This document shows, one piece after another, positions 5,364-6,400 of a stretch of DNA of 6,400 nt (position 1 is its first letter; every line of letters starts with the position of its first letter). Below the pieces are notes generated by a model. The model was given only the letters and a program-made list of their open reading frames with translations. It searched no databases and was not told the origin of the DNA. Location of the stretch: positions 1 through 6,400 of the forward strand of contig JAFRKM010000111.1 of NCBI GenBank assembly GCA_017431755.1, written 5' to 3'. The DNA is from Clostridia bacterium (lineage in GTDB: Bacteria > Bacillota > Clostridia > Oscillospirales > Acutalibacteraceae). The translations under genes were made by a program, and so were the position numbers.

Positions 5364-6400
5364 TTATTTACCACCCAGAAGTCTCCTGAAAAAATCAGCC
5401 ACCCCGTAAAAAGGATTGCCTTTTTTAACTTTAATTTTTTTTACTTCTCTTGTGGATAATATATCATTTTTGCCTACCGGTCTTCCATCTAAATAGTATA
5501 CCACTTTTCCTACAATTTGTCCTCTTTCAATTGGGGGTACCACGTTCTCCGGAATTTCCACCTGCCTTGTAATTTTTAATTCATCTCCTTTTTTAAACAT
5601 GCCAGAAAACTCTGAATTACACTCGCACTCCAAATTTCCTTCCACACTGTTTTTCAAAGGAACTAAAATTTTAAAACCTATATCAGAAAAATTTTTTGAA
5701 ACAGTATTTTCAAAACCGAAATTATAAAGGTTCATGTGATCATCCCAATCGCTCGGCGCATTTAAAGTTACGCAAACGAGCCTTACTCCGCTTTTTTCTA
5801 CACAAGAAACTAAACACCTTCCAGCACTTTTTGTAAACCCTGTTTTTATACCTATACATCCGTCGTACAGCCGCAAAAGTTTATTGTGGTTTTTTAGTCT
5901 TACAGTTTTATTTGGGCTTAAAAATTTAACCGACATACTTTTTTGAGATGCAATTTTTGAAAAGTTTTCGTTTTCCATAGCGTAAGCACCTAAAATCGCC
6001 ATATCTTTTGCAGTAGAATGATGATCATCTTTATCAAGTCCAGAAGGCGTAGAAAATTTTGTGTTTTCCATGCCTATCATTTTTGCTTTTTCGTTCATTA
6101 AATTTATAAAATTATCTACATTTCCTCCAACGGCTATCGCCGCAGCATTTGCAGCATCATTTCCTGAACAAAGCAGCATTCCCTGTACAAGCGCTTCTAC
6201 ATTAACTATATCCCCCGCTCTAAGGCCCATTGAAGTACCCTCTACTCTTACCATTTCGTCAGTAATTTCTATTTCTTTATTTCCACATGCTTCCATATAT
6301 TCAAGAGCTAACAGCGAAGTCATTATTTTTGTCGTGCTCGCCATTGGCATTGGCTCCGTTTCGTTTTTACTCCATATAATACTACCCGAATCAGCACAAA
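5364..6400 (-). CDS. dacF: D-alanyl-D-alanine carboxypeptidase, peptidase S11 family (5' partial)
   Basis: This is a low-molecular-weight penicillin-binding protein of the PBP5/DacF type, which removes the terminal D-alanine from peptidoglycan stem peptides outside the membrane. The frame stays open to the right edge. The codons before the in-frame ATG at 6350 (reading CADSGSIIWSKNETEP) belong to the protein, so that methionine is internal and the real start with its signal peptide is off the window. Counting from that methionine, all three active-site motifs are present: STTK at 5-8 (nucleophile S5, base K8), SGN at 62-64 and KTG at 169-171. Residues about 218-310 form the C-terminal beta domain of this family. 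The end, FYGVADFFRRLLGGK, is a short amphipathic helix of the kind that anchors PBP5 to the membrane face. It precedes rluB by 16 nt in an operon. The dacF versus dacB label is uncertain, as is a vegetative versus sporulation role. Confidence 0.93.
   Translation of the reverse strand, partial: CADSGSIIWSKNETEPMPMASTTKIMTSLLALEYMEACGNKEIEITDEMVRVEGTSMGLRAGDIVNVEALVQGMLLCSGNDAANAAAIAVGGNVDNFINLMNEKAKMIGMENTKFSTPSGLDKDDHHSTAKDMAILGAYAMENENFSKIASQKSMSVKFLSPNKTVRLKNHNKLLRLYDGCIGIKTGFTKSAGRCLVSCVEKSGVRLVCVTLNAPSDWDDHMNLYNFGFENTVSKNFSDIGFKILVPLKNSVEGNLECECNSEFSGMFKKGDELKITRQVEIPENVVPPIERGQIVGKVVYYLDGRPVGKNDILSTREVKKIKVKKGNPFYGVADFFRRLLGGK

Noticed and set aside
5348..5374. GTG start for rluB at 5374, adding nine residues
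   Set aside because: It overlaps the end of the carboxypeptidase gene and has no ribosome binding site, while the ATG at 5347 has AAAGGAG at ideal spacing and gives the normal family N-terminus.
6348..6350. ATG at 6350 as start of the carboxypeptidase
   Set aside because: The frame stays open beyond it to the window edge, the catalytic STTK motif would lie only four residues from this start, and a secreted enzyme needs a signal peptide before it.

Overview
The window is AT-rich, tightly packed bacterial chromosome. The genes point to a low-GC Firmicute, most likely a Clostridia-class anaerobe. The signs are a rubrerythrin, a MurC with the motif EACEYVDSF (I recall this form from clostridial enzymes), strong AAGGAG-type ribosome binding sites, and a D,D-carboxypeptidase followed directly by an RsuA/RluB-type pseudouridine synthase. 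Nothing in the sequence fixes the genus. There are no rRNA or tRNA genes, CRISPR arrays or recognisable insertion sequences, and no gene-free stretch longer than about 110 bases.

Left half, + strand: the tail of an unrecognised gene (to 151); a signal-peptide, low-complexity, single-pass membrane protein (220-810); murC (844-2226); a rubrerythrin (2294-2884); and ndk (2992-3405). The membrane protein and murC are 33 nt apart and look co-transcribed. Rubrerythrin and ndk each have a plausible SigA-type promoter directly upstream. The rubrerythrin promoter is followed by a 17-bp imperfect palindrome that could be an operator. The ndk promoter is followed by a hairpin-forming 5' leader. A bidirectional terminator ends ndk.

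Right half, - strand: a D-alanyl-D-alanine carboxypeptidase whose start lies outside the window (5364-6400), then rluB 16 nt downstream (4625-5347, using an internal ATG with a good ribosome binding site), then a 368-residue protein I cannot assign to any family (3432-4538). The last gene has its own near-consensus promoter and converges on ndk, and the shared terminator hairpin includes its final codons.

Functionally the window mixes peptidoglycan synthesis and maturation (MurC, carboxypeptidase), ribosomal RNA modification (RluB), nucleotide balance (Ndk) and peroxide defence (rubrerythrin). The least ordinary part is the unassigned 368-residue gene. It is lysine-rich, mostly helical in appearance, sits alone among housekeeping genes, and its promoter is bracketed by a perfect 11-bp inverted repeat with a second, AT-only inverted repeat just upstream.
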